Below are positions 46,197-61,100 of a DNA stretch of 64,000 bases, piece after piece. A program made the translations under genes and the position numbers. Source of the DNA: Strongylocentrotus purpuratus (Eukaryota > Echinodermata > Echinoidea > Camarodonta > Strongylocentrotidae); the NCBI RefSeq assembly GCF_000002235.5, contig NW_022145542.1, positions 248,001-312,000 of the forward strand. Reading direction: 5' to 3'. The notes beneath the pieces were generated by a model. The model saw only the letters and a program-made list of their open reading frames with translations, did not search any database and was not told the origin of the DNA. The stretch's first letter is position 1, and every line of letters begins with the position of its first letter.

Positions 46197-49100
46197 GTAG
46201 GTTATGATTTTGTTTCCCCCTTTGTTCTGTGTGTACTGTGTATCAATTATGACCCAGATGATTGTCAAGCAATGTTTTTCCTTTTTATAATTCACCTCAA
46301 TAATATTTTTAAAGCTCATCTGAGTTAAAGGCCTGACTACTCAAGTGAGCTATTACTGTCTGTTCGGCAGCCATATAACTTTTCAACATTATAATCTTTA
46401 AAATGCATAGTTTGAATTCCATTGAACCACAAATTACATACAAATGTACAGTAGGTTTACGGTTGCACCATGTGAGATTGAGGGGGGAGGATTGGGGAAT
46501 CCTGAAAAGGACTGTCTGTAATTTTTCTTTCTTGATTGTTACATAAAAGTGGTAAAGAGTTATTTACTTAAATGTGAATTAATGTGAGGTTAATTATGTC
46601 TTCAATTTTAGCTGTTGTAAGGCACGTCTGTTGGATTTCTAGAAATCCATTCCAATTGATACATTTAAGAACGGTTATTGATAGTGTTTGAAGTATTGCC
46701 AAATGCCTATCTTTTTGTTATATCTTTAGCTATCAGGATTTTTAGAATGGTAAGTGATTAATGGTGAGTAACATTAGCATGATACTGGATGAAAAAGGAA
46801 AATGGCTGCTCTTTCTCCTCTACTTGGCAAAAAATAACAATTGAAATTAGAATAATAACAAATAAACAAATGCTTGTAGAGCTATTTGCATTGTCAAAAT
46901 ATTTGCTTAAAAAGCTTTAGATGCATAATACTTTGTCAAATAAGATGCCATACACGTGACCAAAAATTTGTACAGCTTCTAATATATATTATTTGCTTAT
47001 AGCCATTATAATGCTTCATGCTATGTGGATTATGTTTCTCTCGCTTCTCTCTTTCTCTCTCTTTCTCTCTCTCTCTTTCTCTGTCCCTCCCCCTCTCTCT
47101 GTTATTCTTTGATATTTCTTAAACATTGATAAACATATATTTTTTTTTTCTGCACTCTTTGTATCCAACCTTGATGTGATATGTTCTTTTGAGGAAGAAC
47201 CATTGACTTTTTTTTAAAGGATCCAAAGCAATATAGATGTACCGGTAGTCTATTGCTCATTGACACCAAATATAACCACTGATCGTGATCGAATGTGTCA
47301 AAACATAGAAGCATTGACCTACTACAAATGAACATTCATGTTCGGTCTCTGTCAAAAGTATCACAGCAACATTTTTAGATAACTCTACATTTCCATGCTT
47401 TAATGTAATCATGACCACAACCAGTTAGCCAAAATGTTCCAAATAAACTTACCCAAACTTAGTTTCTATCACTCTCATGGATCAAGTTCTGGACTAGCAC
47501 ACATTTTGACCATCCAACTGGTACAACCCATGGCCATCGATTCAAGATTGCTTTTAAAGAAGCAAGTCTACTCAAAGCTTAGAGACATGGCTTCTTTTCT
47601 CAGAGGTTTCAACGAATGGAACAATCTCTTTGGATAGTACATGTACATCTCTTAAGAGCTATAAATTAAATTTTTACGAAATTTTGGTTGCAAGAAAAGA
47701 TCAATTTGACCCGGAGAGTCCTTCGCTTGTCCATGTTCATCAACTGCTGTACAGCGCTACTAAACATATGTCCCAATATGGATTCTTCATCCTGTTGTCA
47801 ATGAGAGGCAAATCGGTTTTTAACTCTAAATGCCTACTTCCATGGTGTCGTATTAGATAATATCACAAATGTTTTACATAAGAACAGCAGAATTGTTGGC
47901 TTGATAAATAAGCTAAAATATAGTTTGTTACCCGAAGATTTGATAACTTTATATCATTCCATTATTTTCCCTTATTTGAAATATTGTAATATTGTATGGG
48001 CTACCAATGCAGCACAAACTGAATTAGACTCACTATTTAAAGTTCAAAAGAAATGTTTAAGAATAGCTACCATTTCTCATTGTCCAGCACCATCTGCAGT
48101 TCTGCACCTTCATTTAAGAAGCTATCTTTATTAAATATATATGATATAAATGAGGAAGAAATCGCAACGTTCATGTACAAATATAAAAACAAGTTGTTAC
48201 CTGGCCCCTTTTCAGACCTTATTCAATATAATAGTCAAATTCATAATTATAGCACACGATTTTCCAACAAATTTCATTTATGGTCTGTTAAGTCTAGATA
48301 TGGAGCTAAATCAATGAGTTATCTAGGTCCTAAACAGTGAAATTTAATTCCCCAAGTAATATCGAAATCACAATTCATATCTTCCTTTAGAAAACAATAA
48401 AAAATCTTACTACTAAATAATTATTATTCAGCACAGTTGTTTTTTTATATTTTTGTATCTGAACCACCTTTCATTGATGTTTTGTTTAGTTTTCCTTTTA
48501 TTTCTACCTTTATATATATTTTTCCTTCTCTCGATTTCACTTTCTCTTGTGTTATAGAATATAGATAGTTGAAGTGTTTGTACTTTGCTTATTCTACTTA
48601 ATTTATTGTTGTGTGCTTATATTTTTTTGTTGTTTTGTTTTTCATTCTATAATGGGTGATCCAACTTCACAGGTTTTCGCAACCTTCGTGGAAAGCCCCG
48701 CATTAACCTGTGTAAACATAGTTAAAATTTACCGTTACTTTGTATATTTTGATTTATATAGTGCGAAATAAAATTGAATTGAATTGAATTGAAGGTATAA
48801 GTTATAATAACAAAGTTCACTGTATCATTTGCCCAAACTCATCTGTGAACATCGATTTTTGTTGTTATGGGTATTTTCATATCACACTGACTGTGTATAG
48901 AGCTGGTTTTGTGTTTTTATTTTCTGACAGTTCTCTACTTTTGTTATTCACATGTTAAAGGTATACATAGACCAGTTTTATCAATGCCCCCCTCTCAAAA
49001 AATGAAATGGAAGCTCTTATTACCAGTCATGTGAAAGAATATGTTGACTAATATGTGATGATACAAACTTACCGGGAAACCGCCTACTAATTATCTATCC

Positions 49101-52100
49101 GACCTGGATAGATATCGCGTAGTCCGATATGAATCTTTCTGTGTACAGCGCTTGTATCTTTACCAAGACTGGGCCAAAATTCTTATCATTTTGATGATTC
49201 CAGAATCTTGCAGTACATACCAATATGCTAGATGATAAACCTTTTCTGGTCGTTTCCACAACGTTTCTTTCACAATGCCAGTGCATGACCAGAATAGGGT
49301 TTTACCTTCGATAGATTATAGATTTGGAAAGATAGAAAACCACAACTATGAATAGTGGCCCAATCTAAACATGGAAAAGAAGATCGAAACTAGTCGAAAC
49401 CAAAAATAAACAGTGAACAAGGCTTCCATGAAATTGACTTCCTCAATCAAGTCAAATTTTGATGGGGCCCTCCATGTTTTCTCCAATAATTCTTCTAATA
49501 ATGAAATTTTGAGAATATAGCCCAAATATTTATCAAATTTCCAGAAAAAACAATATTATATACATACCGATGTTGCTTTTGATGTACTGTTATTGCTCTA
49601 CTTCACATTAACCTTTTTTTTCTTTTTCTTTTTTTTTCTTTTGGTGAGGGGTTGTGAAAATTTACATTTTTATATGTGCATATATCCCTGGTCACATTTG
49701 TATTCATTACATCCTGTAATTTAGGAATTTGTATCACATGTATTTATATTGTTTTTGATGTGCAAATATTGGCTTTAATTTTTCTCTCTTTTTTCTTTTC
49801 ACATATACAGTGGGTGTGTGTGTGTGTGTGTGTGAAAAATAATTTGTTTATGTGTGTGATGTATTACTGGTCACATTTGGAATCTTTACATTCTGCAGTG
49901 GAGTTATTTGTATCTTTCACAGTCCAGGCTTCTTGAGGTATTACTATCATAACATTTTGATGGCAACATACATGTACATGTTTTAGAATTTAGATGGTCC
50001 ACTTAACATTTACTGGTACTAGGATATTTCTTTAACTTTTATCTTTGCTGCTAATGTTGATTATTGGGACCACTATGGTCAAAGTCAGTGTATGCAAATG
50101 GTCTACTCTGCTGGCCCTTGTGTGTGTAGGAAGTGACGTGGGGAAGGGGGTTTTGGTGGTATAAGTTTATGTGAGGGCATGGAGAAAGAAAATTACTTAG
50201 AACAAGGGTCACTCGAAGATCGTATATTGTGTACTGAAGGATTTTTTTTTTTCATACTGATTGTCTGTATACTCATGTACCCTTTTCCCTGATACATTTA
50301 TTATACTTACATGTATATGACTTGTGTATTTCTTGATACAAGTGAATCTAAATTTATCTAATACTTGAAATGGTCTAGTATTTTCACCCTTCCCTTTTTT
50401 TTTAAAGATAGAATAAACTTGATTATGGGAACTGATTTAGTTTGTAAAGTATTATTAACAGTTCCTCAATTTCTCACCTCATCAGACATTCAAAGATTGA
50501 TCAACAGAACCTGGATCTCCAAGTCAAAGAGTGGGAACGCCAAAATCCTAATGACAGGTTCAGCCTGCGCTTGCCATCAGAGCCTAAAACAGAAAGGAGT
50601 TTTGAGGTGGAGGATGATGAGATCCTTCCTTCCTCCCTGCCCGATGACTTCTTCTTTTGCTACCAAACAGAATTCCAAAGACATCTGCTCTCAAGGTATC
50701 AAATTTTCTTGCCTGGAAACAACAGAAAGCAACAGAATCCTTGATATATTCTCCCTCTTAAATATTGAACTTTAAGAAAACTATTTCCACCCTAAAAAAA
50801 GACTCTTAAAGGTAAAGATCCGTTTTGGAAACGTGCCCTCTCAAAAAATGAAATGGAAGCTCTTACCAATCATTTGAAAGAATATGCTTTGACTAATACG
50901 GATGATACAAATTTTGCCGGGAAACCGCCTACTTATTGATAAATTTGGTAACTTATTTTATCTATTTGGACCTGATAGATATCGCGCATGTGTCACGCAC
51001 GTGTCCCATATACATCTTTCTGTGTACAGTGCTTGTAACTTTACCATGACTGGGCCAAATTTCTTATCATTTTGATGATTACAGAACCTTACAGTACATA
51101 CCAATTCTATTATGCTAGATGATCAACCTTTTCTGATCGATTCAAAAACGTTTCTTTCACAATGCCAGCGCATGACCAGAACTGATCTTTACCTTCAAAG
51201 TTTAGCAAGACTCTTAACAATACACAAAAATCTGATGCAAGATCCAATAGCTGTTTTTAAAATTATTTCTTGTTTATGATGTAGTGGGCATCTCTTGAGA
51301 CAAAATTTGCAAACACCAAATGTTCCATGAAAAATTTATGTAACGTTGTTTCTCTACATGCACAGGGTTCAAACATATATTGCTCATTGTGATTTGTGTA
51401 GATACCCTTTGGAAAATGTGCCCCTCCCCCTGCCCCCCCCCCCCCTCAAAAAAAATAAATTACAATTATGAAAGAGTTTTATTAGGGTAGTTGTAATAAT
51501 TATTTTAAAGTTCTTGTATCACATCCAAAATGAAAGTTTACCTGTAACAGTTTTGAAGAAGATGTCTGAACTCAAGACATCAAAACTTTTACACGTAAAT
51601 TTTCCTTTTGGAAGTGATACAGGGGCAGATCCATGATTTTCCAAAGGAGGGGGCGTGAAATGTACTAAATTGCAAGCGTGAAGCCTTAACGGCATGGGGT
51701 CCGGCAGGCCCGAGAATATTTTGTTGCATGGCAAATACTGGTCAATACCATCCACAACATCTTGTGGACAACTGCACGTAAACGAATCATGGACTTGATT
51801 AATGGTCAGCGCGCTAGCGTTCGCATAACAGACCACAAATTTGTCCTCACACTTGGGTTTTGTGTATGTTGCACGCATGTGAATACTGCGGTCGAGTCGT
51901 CCATAGTCGTATTAGACCCAATTGGCCCAGAGTCAGGCCACAGGAAAGACACGTAGTCTCCTCTTTTTATGCTACACCCCCTTTACGATGCTCTTTAGTA
52001 CATTCTGAGGCATTTGTGAATGCCTAAACTAAACATTTATGTGAATATGTTTTAGCCTTTTCCAGTTATATTTTTTCGGAAGGAAAAAAAGGGGGGGCGT

Positions 52101-55100
52101 GTTTCCACCACCCTCCCCCTGGATCCGCCTCTGTGGTACAAGAACTTTCAAATAAAAAGTTACAATTTGTTTATTTTCTCTTTTACTCATTTCTTATTAT
52201 TTATTTGGTGCTAACATTAAGACATTAGTAAGAAATCCATCTTAAAATAGAAAACAAAAAAGAGAGAAAACAAGAAAAGGAAAAATACATTGTTGTATTC
52301 AAAAACCAAGTAAATGAATAAAGAAATTACCAAAAAATGTAATACATTATAAGAGTTGCACTTTTGAGTATTTGTACATGTCATTCATGGTTTTAAGAAT
52401 CTTTATTCCATTGTTTGGTAATTTTTTGATTGAAAATAGGGTTGCACTTCATTTAGATAAGACACATATAGTCTTCTAAGACCACAATAATTATGGTCAT
52501 GAAAATTCAGACAGAAACTAATTTTTTAAATTTTGTTTCCTATTATTCACAATGTTATATCATCTTGCTTGCAGGTATGGCAACGATATGTGCTTCCTAG
52601 ATGCAACATATAAGACATCAAAGTACGCCCTACCGTTGTTTTTTCTGGCTGTCAAAACAAATGTGGGATACAGCGTTGCCGGTCTCTTCATTGTACAGAC
52701 GGAAACAAAAGAGGCAATACAACATGGATTGGCAACACTGAAGGGATGGATGGAAGAGGCCAATCTGGCATGGATGCCTTCTACATTCATGACAGATTTC
52801 TGTGAGAGGGAGATATCTGCAATTGAGGAGATATTCCCAGGTAACAATTGTGAAAGAGGCAAATCTTATAGTTACACAAAGTCATGCAAGGTCATCTTAA
52901 TTAGGCAAATGAGCGTCGAAGTTTACATCTGTAATTATTGTGACTATGTGAAGGTGAAGATGACGTTAAGACAAACAAACTTTTACATTTTCATCTTCAT
53001 TTTCTTCTCCTGGGAGATTCCAACCAAACTTGGTTGGTACATCCTTTGGGCGAGGGAATCAAAAAGGTGTTAAAATGGTTCACGTTATCCCTCATGGTGG
53101 CCAAGGGGATTTAATTTAAAACATCTTTTTCCGAACCTGAAGTACGACAGTCAAGTTATATTGTATTTAGATATTTGAATTGATTTGAATTGAATTTATT
53201 GACCATATATGCATATAAAAGCAAAACATACAATAGAAAATAGAATACATAAAACATACAAATACAAAGCAAATATATGATCAGGACCACAAAGAAGCAA
53301 ATTGCTTATAAATAGGGCCCCTGTCTCTACCTCTTGTTGACTAAATGCAACCTAATCTTTCCTACCATATTTTGTTTATGTTGTTCAGTGATTGAAATCA
53401 TTCAGATATCCTGTTTACAGAAATAAATTGCATTGGTAAAAGATTGTAATTTTGTTTTGAATTACTTTTTTGAATAGCCACAAAACTGTTCCTATGTGAT
53501 TTCCACCGAGAACAATCTTGGACAAGGTGGATGAAGAAAGTGGAAAACGGAGTAGGTTTGTCAAGGGAGGCTGTCCTGACTTTGATGAGAAACTGTGCCA
53601 GAGCCAAAAATGAGGAAGAACTAGCAATGGCTGTTGCCAAGCTGAAGACATGTCATCTATGGTTGAGCAACCAAAAGTTCCAGCGATGGATGAGCAAGAC
53701 ATGGCTGCCCCAAGTGAAGGTACTTATAATACCCAAAATGTATGTTATGCCTAATCATCAATGAGTGAGAAAGTAGAAAAATGGTGCATTTTAGTCAAAC
53801 AAACCCTTTGAATGATTGTTGGGGGGGGGGGGCAGCAACAAATAGTGGAATAGGCTTTGCTCTATGTCCATGATTGCATGAATTTTTCTTTGGGCAAAAA
53901 CTACATCTCTTTTATTCCTCTATATACTTTTTCATATTTTTTTCTTTTAGCGTTGGTCATGGGCATACAGGATCGAGGAAGGGTTCAAGGCCCATACTAA
54001 CAATGGCTTAGAAAGACAAAATCGTGTCTTAAAACAGAACTATCTGCGCGATAAAGCTGATACTTCACTCTCTGGCTTAGCATCTTCTCTAATCAATGAC
54101 TACCTGCCCAATCGAATGAGACAGTAAGTTTACTTTCATTTATTTATTATTTGATTTTTAAAAAGAGGAAGAGGGAATTATGCAGTGTGCATCTTCTTGA
54201 TCATTGTATACATATAGTATTGGGCCAGACTTAAATGTCACTCCTCACATTTGTGCATGAAATGGAAAATTACGCCAACCAATTATTTTTCAGCAATTCT
54301 TGTTATTGGGCATATTTTCTTCTAAATTTGTAAGTAGCAATGGAATAACCTATTGATGAAGTTTTGGTTTGGTTTCATGTTCACTATGCTTTGGAATGAG
54401 GGAAGCTGGTGCACAATTTTATTCCAAGTGCTCCAAAGCATGTATTTTTTTTAAAAACTATTTTTTTCTTCCAAAACATAAAAATATTGTACTCTAGACA
54501 TCCTACCCCTGCCCCCTTATTACTTTTTATGCCCCTTTATTAGACTCTATTCCTCCTCTTACCATCTCCTTGGGACCCTGACAATTTGTTAAATATTTAT
54601 TTTGATATATCAGATTAGCAAAAATGATAATATAAAAAGAAAACTTTACTGGGGGAGTCTGTAAAATGTGTTAATTCATTATCCTTTATCATGAGAATCC
54701 ACTGTAGTATTGGATTTTATTAGCAATTAAGACACAATTTTGCAATTGCCCTGATACCATAATCCTATTGTATTTGTAATGTTCCTTATGCATATTTAGG
54801 TACGTCACAGCCAATGTAAAGTTCGATGCTGCATATGGACGTAGCTACGATCCAAACATCCCGGATTTCCTGTGTGGCAGACCCCGAACATTTGTCCGCC
54901 ATTGCATAGACCGTATGTCATCAGCAGAACTGCTGTCAGCTAACCACATACATAAGTTGGATGGCAACACCTTCCTAGTAAGAAACAGCTCATAATACTA
55001 AATTATCTTGACACCAAACTTTGTATTTAGATTTTGCAAATTCATTGTTCTGTAACCTTCCAAAAAAAGATATCACAAAACTGCAACGACTTCAAAATTC

Positions 55101-58100
55101 TGCAGCCCGCCTATTAACATTCACTAAGAAATCTGATTCCATATCACCAATTCTCCGTTCTCTCCATTGGTTGCCAGTTGAAAAAAGGATTATTTTTAAA
55201 ATTATGTTACTTGTACATCATTCAGTTTACTCTCTTTCTTCCCCTGCATACCTGAGCAACTCTGTTTCAAAATACAACCCCACACGAAGTCTTCGTTCCT
55301 CATCAGACACACTATTACTTAATACACCCAGAATAAAACATGCTTGGGGGGAACGGGCTTTCTCAGCCATGGGTCCAAAACTGTGGAATAAGCTCCCTCT
55401 AAAATTACGTCAACTGTCATCGACAGAAACATTCAAATTACAACTAAAAACCTATTTGTTTCTTTCGTTGTAATTATTGCAATATTTTAATTTACTATGT
55501 CTAGGAGAATTCCGAATTTGTTTTTCGGTTTATTGTTTTTTCTTTCTTATGCCTGTTACATGTACTCTTCTCTAAGCGCCATGAGCACCGAAAGGTGGAC
55601 CTGTGCGCTATACAAGTAGCCACTATTATTATTATTATTATTATTATTTACACAAAATATACATGAGGTGGTAGTAGTTGATACTTAATTGTCATCATTT
55701 GGAGTTTGGTGGTCAAAAGTGTTTGCTTTAAATAACAATAAAGAAAACCTAGAGGGCTTTAATTTTTACATATATGGATGTTAATTATTGTTAACTCGCA
55801 GGATTCAATAAACTCCTTTTATTTCTTGACTCAGAGAGTGATCCCCCCCCCCTTCTCTGTGTGAGAAATTTGACTATTTAGGGTATAGTTTAATTTCCCC
55901 TGTGTACTTTATCAACAGGTCAAGAGTGAAAGCTTCTCGGGATCCAGAGCCTACAAGGCTTGCTTTGGTGACCAGGCATGTTTGGCGACTTGTGAATGCC
56001 CTGACTGGCGACACCTGCAGTATCCATGCAAGCACATGTTTGCAGTAATGGCAAATGTGGATGGATACTGTTGGGATAGCCTGCCAGTGAAATTCAGGGA
56101 GTCGCCATTCATCAGCCTGGATAAAGAGGTTGGCAAGTTCGTCACCAACTCTGAAGCTGACATGGAAACCATGGATGACGCACAAGCCTTGGAGGAAGAG
56201 CCAGCAGACCACTGGATCCCTCTACCCACTAGGAAGAGTGCCCTAAGACAGGTTGGCATTGCTTGCAGGGAGAAGCTGAACCTAATCAGGGATGCCACCT
56301 ACCTGTGTGGGGATGAGGAGGTGCTGATGGGTCTGCTGAGGGAGCTTGAGGCAACCCTTGGCTTCATGAGGAGCAAACTACCAACTGAAGATGGGTTGCC
56401 TCTGTATTCAGACCTTCCTCATCGGAAACGGAAAAGTCAAAAGCTCACAGGTATTTCAGTTTGTGCATTCATTTCTAGGCATACAAACAAAAAAAACTTT
56501 AATCATTTCTGTATAGTTATTTATATTTTATTTGTTTAATTATTTATATATCTATTTATATATGTATCTATTTATTCATATTTTTATAGACCTTATTGGT
56601 ATTAATACCAAAGCTAGGGCCATCCTAAAGTATAACAAATACAAATTCAATATCTTGTCAGTTGTGTCATTCTCTGGAATTATGCTATCTCTGAACAAGG
56701 TTTGCATAAAATCATATTATGCTGGTGAGATTACCGCATCTGCAATTATAAATTGCAGAATTTAGCTGTGTACCTGTGGTGGTTGTCACTTGCTGCCATA
56801 TTACATTTTGATAGAAGTGCCATTGATTAACGTCAAGCATCAAATGAAAGGGGGAAGAAAATCATTAACCAAAATTGAAGATATGCTTAATTTTTTGTTC
56901 AAACCTACTTCATTCTTACCTAGCCTCAACATCTAGTACAGGAGAAACAATGATAAAGAAAAAACCTGCAGTGCAGACCCAAAGAAGAAAATGAAGAAGA
57001 AAAAAAACATACAAGTTATATTGTGAAAAATGTTTGAAACAGTTTGAAATATTCAGCCAAGTCATTGATTTGTTTCACTCTTTTACGTAAAGCCTCAACA
57101 TCAAGATGTACTTCAGAGGGAAAGAAGACGCCAGAAGAAAAAGGAAAGAAGAAACAGAAGACTTGTGGAGCAAGTCAGAAAAGGATGAATGACGAAGAAG
57201 GAGAAGAGAAGCAAACAGACATGAAGAAGAAAGAAGAAAATGATGCAAATCATGGTAAATATTTTCTCCAATCCTCAAATAAATTACCTTTAACACTGCA
57301 GAGCTTATTCTGATGTTAGAACAGCAATTGTTGTAAAGTTATTGTTTTCTTTGTTCTTATTGTCCGTTTTGATCATTATCTGTATGTACTTTTCAAAAGC
57401 AATAAGAAGAAGAAAAAAACACCAAAAACATACAAGTTATATTGTGAAAAATGTTTGAAATAGTTTGAAATATTCAGCCAAGTCATTGATTTGTTTCACT
57501 CTTTTACGTAAAGCCTCAACATCAAGATCTACTTCAGAGGGAAAGAAGACGACAGAAGAAAAAGGAAAGAAGAAACAGAAGACTTGTGGAGCAAGTCAGA
57601 AAAGGATGAATGACGAAGAAGGAGAAGAGAAGCAAACAGACATGAAGAAGAAAGAAGAAAATGATGCAAATCATGGTAAATATTTTCTCCAATCCTCAAA
57701 TTAAATACCTTTAACACTGCAGAGCTTATTTTGATGTTAGAACAGCAATTGTTGTAAAGTTATTGTTTTCTTTGTTCTTGTTGTCTGTTTTGATCATTAT
57801 CAGTATGTACTTTTAAAAAGCAATAAAAAGAAGAAGAAAAAAAACATACAAGTTATATTGTGAAAAATGTTTGAAATAGTTTGAAATATTCAGCCAAGTC
57901 ATTGATTTGTTTCACTCTTTTACGTAAAGCCTCAACATCAAGATCTACTTCAGAGGGAAAGAAGACGACAGAAGAAAAAGGAAAGAAGAAACAGAAGACT
58001 TGTGGAGCAAGTCAGAAAAGGATGAATGACGAAAAAGGAGAAGAGAAGCAAACAGACATGAAGAAGAAAGAAGAAAATGATGCAAATCATGGTAAATATT

Positions 58101-61100
58101 TTTTCCAATCCTCAAATTAATTACCTTTAACACTGCAGAGCTTATTCTGATGTTAGAACAGCAATTGTTGTAAAGTTATTGTTTTCTTTGTTCTTGTTGT
58201 CTGTTTTGATCATTATCAGTATGTACTTTTAAAAAGCAATAAAAAGAAGAAGAAAAAAAACATACAAGTTATATTGTGAAAAATGTTTGAAACAGTTTGA
58301 AATATTCAGCCAAGTCATTGATTTGTTTCACTCTTTTACGTAAAGCCTCAACATCAAGATGTACTTCAGAGGGAAAGAAGACGACAGAAGAAAAAGGAAA
58401 GAAGAAACAGAAGACTTGTGGAGCAAGTCAGAAAAGGATGAATGACGAAGAAGGAGAAGAGAAGCAAACAGACATGAAGAAGAACGAAGAAAATGATGCA
58501 AATCATGGTAAATATTTTTTCCAATCCTCAAATTAATTACCTTTAACACTGCAGAGCTTATTCTGATGTTAGAACAGCAATTGTTGTAAAGTTATTGTTT
58601 TCTTTGTTCTTATTGTCCGTTTTGATCATTATCTGTATGTACTTTTAAAAAGCAATAAAAAGAAGAAGAAAAAAAACATACAAGTTATATTGTGAAAAAT
58701 GTTTGAAATAGTTTGAAATATTCAGCCAAGTCATTGATTTGTTTCACTCTTTTACGTAAAGCCTCAACATCAAGATCTACTTCAGAGGGAAAGAAGACGA
58801 CAGAAGAAAAAGGAAAGAAGAAACAGAAGACTTGTGGAGCAAGTCAGAAAAGGATGAATGACGAAGAAGGAGAAGAGAAGCAAACAGACATGAAGAAGAA
58901 AGAAGAAAATGATGCAAATCATGGTAAATATTTTTTCCAATCCTCAAATTAATTACCTTTAACACTGCACAGCTTATTCTGATGTTAAAACAGCAATTGT
59001 TGTAAAGTTATTGTTTTCTTTGTTCTTGTTGTCTGTTTTGATCATTATCAGTATGTACTTTTAAAAAGCAATAAAAAGAAGAAGAAAAAAAACATACAAG
59101 TTATATTGTGAAAAATGTTTGAAACAGTTTGAAATATTCAGCCAAGTCATTGATTTGTTTCACTCTTTTACGTAAAGCCTCAACATCAAGATCTACTTCA
59201 GAGGGAAAGAAGACGACAGTGGGAAAAGGACAGAAGAAACAGAAGACTCTCTCTCACTTTCTCACTAAGAATAGGATGACTGCTGGAGAAGAGAAGCAAA
59301 CAGACATGAAGAAGAAAGAAGAAAATGATGCAAATCATGGTAAATATTTTCTCCAATCCTCAAATTAAATACCTTTAACACTGCAGAGCTTATTTTGATG
59401 TTAGAACAGCAATTGTTGTAAAGTTATTGTTTTCTTTGTTCTTATTGTCCGTTTTGATCATTATCAGTATGTACTTTTAAAAAGCAATAAAAAGAAGAAG
59501 AAAAAAAAACACAAAAAACATACAAGTTATATTGTGAAAAATGTTTGAAACAGTTTGAAATATTCAGCCAAGTCATTGATTTGTTTCACTCTTTTATGTA
59601 AAGCCTCAACATCAAGATCTACTTCAGAGGGAAAGAAGACGACAGAAGAAAAAGGAAAGAAGAAACAGAAGACTTGTGGAGCAAGTCAGAAAAGGATGAA
59701 TGACGGAGAACGAGAAGAAAAGAAAACAGACAGGACAGAAGCAATAAATGGACGAAGCAATAACCAAGCATGTAAGTTATAGTGTGAAATATGTTCAAAA
59801 CAGTTTGAAATTGACATCTGAAGAAGGAAATAAGCCAAATATTGGTGTGCATTAGGCTAATTTCGTCCTCCTCTCATAGAACAAATGAACAAGCATCAAA
59901 ACTAATGTACAAGTGAAACAGCTTAAAGGGATAGTTGAGTTTTGTTTTCAGACTGCAAATGCCTTCAAAGTGCATGGTTATTGCTCTTATTCTTATCTAT
60001 GACATTTACATTGCCTTTTTAGAACCTAAAATTGCTACAAAGGTAATTTAGACCCCAAAATTGGCATTGGCTGAAATATGATGTAAAAGGAGTTATTTTG
60101 TTTTTTCAAAATATCTAATATTTTTGGTGGTACACAAGTATTAGAAATCGTTATATTTCAGCCATCCTTCAACCGATTTTGATCAAACAAAGATGATTTT
60201 GTCATTTAAATATTATAATCTTTCAAATTTGACATTCAGTTTTTCATTATCTCACAAAAAAATTATTCTGCAACAGAACTCAACTTTCCCTTTAATAAAT
60301 GAAACATTGAATTAATCTGTAGCTGAATGAAGGAATAAATATATAAATAATTGATAAGTAAATTTCCAGAAAAATAATTGAAATCAGGAAGTGTTAGGTT
60401 TCCAGAGTGAAGATAGATGTCAGTGAGGTCTTGACATTTCGATAAACTTGTAATTATCTTCTGGACGACTTCAGGTTTGTCTTCCTGAAGAGGACAAGTA
60501 CAAAGCTATTGAATTGTTAATTGTTAATTATTAGTTGCAGAATCAGTTATCAAGGATGTATGGATGTACTGCACATTTATTTATACTTTGTTAATCTGCC
60601 TATCTAACCGTAGAAAAATATCACCAGTAGTGATCTCTGGTATGTCTATGGTTGTAATTTGTGTTATTATGTTTCCATACCAAAGCCTATACCATTATGT
60701 ACTCATGTTCTGTTGTGTGTTGTATTTATTCCTGATTTTGTATTTTGTATAAATTAGAGTACATGTTATTTAAATTGAGAAATTGATGTTATTTAAATTG
60801 AGAAACAGCCAGAAAATGATTTTTATGCCATGTAATTGTGCATGATCAATAAAATTGAACTTTAACTTGAACTTGAAATTAAACGTCAAGCATGAGCAGA
60901 CCCTTATTAGGACCAACAATTGCAAGATATCAAGAAAGAAGTTCTAGAAAATTGAAACAGTGTCTGTAAGTGAAGACAACACGAGGCATGTGCTGTTTAA
61001 GATAGCCGATTCATATATGCCTTGATTGCTCTATTGTACATTGCAGCAGCAAGTCTCCCCGAACTGAAGAAAGAGATAAAAGAAAAATGCCTCTCTTCCT

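Noticed and set aside
47434-47637. Possible second SWIM-end-like exon (KKQVYSKLRDMASFLRGFNE)
   Set aside because: It faintly resembles the helical stretch after the SWIM finger, but has no acceptor or donor in phase with the fusion gene and stops at once; it may be a decayed piece of a relative, but I cannot support it.
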